Shown in pieces: positions 61,339 through 64,000 of a stretch of 64,000 bases of DNA; the stretch's first letter is position 1, and every line of letters begins with the position of its first letter. This stretch comes from Acanthornis magna. Lineage: Eukaryota; Chordata; Aves; Passeriformes; Acanthizidae. The stretch is taken from the NCBI GenBank assembly GCA_036785705.1, contig JAWUZG010000036.1, positions 16,239,501-16,303,500 of the forward strand, written 5' to 3'. The position numbers were made by a program, and so were the translations under genes. Below the pieces are notes generated by a model. That model had not been told where the DNA came from and searched no databases. It saw only the letters and a program-made list of their open reading frames with translations.

Positions 61339-62290
61339 TTTATTATCCTTTAAATCTTTACTGGTGCTTTCCTTTGTGAAGCTAAGGAGAAAACTGAGCT
61401 CTTCAGCCCCACTCTGCAGCTGCTGCAGCTGCACAGAGCAGCTGTGCTGCCCTGGCTCTCCCACTGGTCCCTGCCGTGTCTCCAGCTGCATCCTGCTCTG
61501 GGCCTCCACTCTGTGTCTGCTTTCACTGGGGCTTTCTCTGCCCTTGGATGCTGTGCTCGGCAATGCAATCCTGTGCACAGCCTGGATTTGGGTGCTCAAA
61601 GAGCATCTGTGCCTGTCATGTCCCACGGCCAAAAAAGGCTGTCCCTGCTCAGAGCTGGGCAGCCCTCATGCCCTGGGAGTGTGTTCCCCCAGCCCACCTG
61701 CTCCAGGAGCCTCGGGAGCAAGGGCACACAGCTCTCACGCTCTCACCCAAAGGTCTGGCTTGCCAATTCAGCCATACTCTGTGTTCCTGCTGACATTCCA
61801 CCTTGGCTCGTGGACACGGTATCACTGACACAGGGCTTCAGAAAGCCAAGGCCAGTCAGTGCTGGCCCTGGCTGCAGGAACATGAGTGGCTTGGGTGGTT
61901 TCCAAGCACCCCTGCGAGTGCAGAGCCTGGAAGCAAAGCCAGGCAGGTCATCCTGGCCGGCAGTGCTGCCGTGCACCTGAGCTCAGCACTGCAATCTCGG
62001 TCACGGCATCGCCTCGGCCCCGCTGCAACCACAGCCTGGAGGAGCCAGGGAGGGTTTCCTGCTGCACTGGGGACACGGCATTGCTGCCCAGCCCTGCAGC
62101 AAATGGACACTCTCAGGCACCGAGAGCTGCCCCATCCTCGCCCTCCTTCCCAGCTCCCCAGTGTGTCTCCCCAGCTCAGTTTGTGCAGCTCATGCTGAGA
62201 GCTGCTCCAAACCATGGGGCAGGACACGGCGCCTGGCTGCTCTGCACGGGCACAGGGCAGGAGCTGCGAGGGACAAACAGAAAGGCAAGT
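61339..62290 (-). other. GC-rich tract, possible repeat or retrocopy
   Basis: About 950 bp are clearly richer in G and C than everything around, with scattered CpG. Long frames overlap on both strands: 61364-61828, 61444-61980 and 61886-62359 on plus, 61856-62341 on minus. High GC with few stop codons explains these, and none resembles a known domain. On the minus strand the tract ends in AATAAA (complement of 61339-61344), within about 20 bases of the CR1 fragment. Near its other edge the minus strand has an acceptor-like pyrimidine-AG (TTTCTGTTTGTCCCTCGCAG, about 62284-62265). It may be a lineage-specific repeat, a terminal exon or 3' UTR, or a retrocopy. I cannot decide which. Confidence 0.35.
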
Positions 62291-64000
62291 TTGGCTGCTC
62301 CCCAAACAAAGCGCAGAAACAGCAACATTATTACTATCCATGCTACAATCATTTCATAGCCCCAAAGCTGTAACCACATTGCTACTTTTGAAAAGAGGAT
62401 ACAAATGGAAGACCAATTCCAGATTTATCACAGGAGAGAATTCAGTCTATTCCTTAGTTATGATGGCTTGTGAGGTCATCATGGCTTATGCCACATTCTC
62501 CATTTTTGTCTTCCTTGAAGAGATGCTCTATTGCAAATGAAGTGTCTAAAGTGCAGAATTTGATGTGATTATGACTGTGCATTTTTCCTCACAGAGAAAT
62601 AAAACGAACCTCTATTCTCTTTGTCCTTCCACCATAAGGTTCCTGGTGCACCTTCCTCCACCTCCACCACCTAGCTTCCAACAGAGATTAAAAAGAACTA
62701 CAGGAAGGGGCTTTTTACTGCTCTAATCACCCATCGTTTGTGCTGCTTTTCATAAGGCCAAGCAGAGGTCGAGCTCCTCAGAAGATCAAAGAAAGTATGG
62801 TTCCCATTTCCTTGGTACTGTTAGCTTTCTGAATATTCTGAGTTGGATTCCTCTGCCCACTGCAACTATCATGATTTAAAATTTCAGAATTGCTAACACT
62901 TTTATTTCCAAAAGGAGAGGACTGCTACAAACATAAGCCCCACCTGCAGTGCAGCTTGACTTTGACACAAAATACAAAATGTGGTGTAACCAAGAGCTGA
63001 ACACCAATTGGAACTGGTCCAACAATGAGCACAGTGATGGCGCCCATCACGTGTCCAGGGACACCTTGCTCTTGACCTCTCAAGTGCTTGATTCCATGCA
63101 TAGATCAGCAGAACAATTGCCACAGAGAATTTCATTCAGAGAAACAAAACAAGGCTGTGGAGAGCCAGGGGGCCACGGGGCAAAGCAGGGAAAAGCTGGG
63201 ATCTCAACTCCTGCATTGTCCCAGCTTCATCCCTGCAAAAGTGGGAAGCAAAGCTGGAAAACCGACAGCCTGGCAGTGCCCACAAGTTTTGGACACGTGA
63301 CTTGTATGGTGTGGCCAGACTACTCTGGCAAAAGGTTCTCCGCTCCTCCAGGGAGCTCTTCTCAAAATTTAACTCATTCCCTTGCCACATTACACTAATA
63401 CTTAAATAATTCTTAGGAGATTACTGAGGCCCGGGGCACATTAAGCACAGTGACTACTTCTGATCACATAGTAAGACCATCTGGCTGCCATTTTTGCTGG
63501 CTTCTTTTTTGTGGTGATCTTTTTTATTGTAATGAATTTTTAATTGCTGCGCCACCATTAAATAGTGGAGGCAGGTTGCCTAGTAAGAAAGTCCTGTCCT
63601 GCCAATAGTCTGTCAGGCTCCATTTTGCTGCCCTGGTTGAATGAAGTGCTGTAGCAGCTGAGAGAAGGCAGACCTCGATGTCAAGGACAGGAGCAGGGAG
63701 CAGCTGCCTTCTCAGAGGCAAGTTAGGATCAACACAGCAACACAACAAAACACATATCCAAACACGACATGCAGCTAATTCCCTTGCAATAATAGTTTCT
63801 TGCTAAGCCATCAAGCACAATAAATGAAGTCCATGTGAAATTTAACTGGGGAGCAATAGGAAAGTGGGGAGAACCGTGAAAAAAAGCTTCTTGCTGCAGT
63901 TTTCAGAGGGCAGCACTGCCCACATTTTCCTTTTAGACAGAAACAAAGGAAGGATTTGATATAGAAAATAATATCATGTCCCCTTGAGAGCTGGATAAGC
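62291..64000. other. Unannotated sequence
   Basis: No gene or repeat is recognised. Composition returns to AT-rich at about 62290. Frames at 62902-63398 overlap on both strands and look like chance. Confidence 0.45.

Noticed and set aside
61444..61980. 178-codon + strand open frame and several overlapping long frames
   Set aside because: All fall in the GC-rich tract and overlap in several frames on both strands, which is explained by few stop codons at high GC. None looks like a protein family.

Overview
The window looks like avian nuclear DNA with no gene that can be identified with confidence. The main evidence is eight separate copies of the CR1 LINE, recognisable from the CR1 3' end (short repeats of the ATTCTATG type next to a TTCCAACC-like block) and from reverse-transcriptase (RT) fragments. 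A second marker is a roughly 1.1 kb solo LTR of a type common in birds, with TGTCGTGG...CAACACA termini on the + strand. There is no operon-like packing, no RNA gene and no CRISPR array. Most of the sequence is AT-rich, and its reading frames are short and overlap on both strands. The setting is best read as intergenic or intronic; I cannot tell which from the sequence alone.

Layout. 1-8.2 kb is unique sequence with one protein-like open stretch near 2.1 kb. A patch at 3.2-3.8 kb has low stop density on both strands. 8.2-8.8 kb holds a degenerate coding-like tract on the minus strand and a tandem duplication. 8.8-10.8 kb is the largest CR1 copy (+), carrying broken RT sequence. A well-formed candidate exon lies on the minus strand at 13.1 kb, inside the longest open frame of the window. 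Short CR1 pieces lie at 17.6, 33.7, 43.8, 51.8, 58.0 and 61.2 kb. A CR1 copy at 40.4-41.1 kb has lost most of the RT C-terminal half. The solo LTR is at 27.2-28.3 kb (minus). A 39-base adenine run is at 46.3 kb, and a candidate exon with strong splice sites is at 50.9 kb. A GC-rich tract of about 950 bp at 61.3-62.3 kb abuts the truncated end of a CR1 piece.

The recognisable features are selfish-element remnants, all 5' truncated, internally deleted or reduced to a solo LTR; none can be autonomous. The candidate exons rest on reading frame plus splice-site quality only. Pseudo-exons of this quality are common in vertebrate introns, so they are given low confidence. No novel biological system is demonstrated. 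The observations most worth testing are the possible CR1-linked chimeric insertion at 61.2-62.3 kb, the minus-strand candidate exon at 13.1 kb and the coding-like tract at 8.2-8.7 kb.
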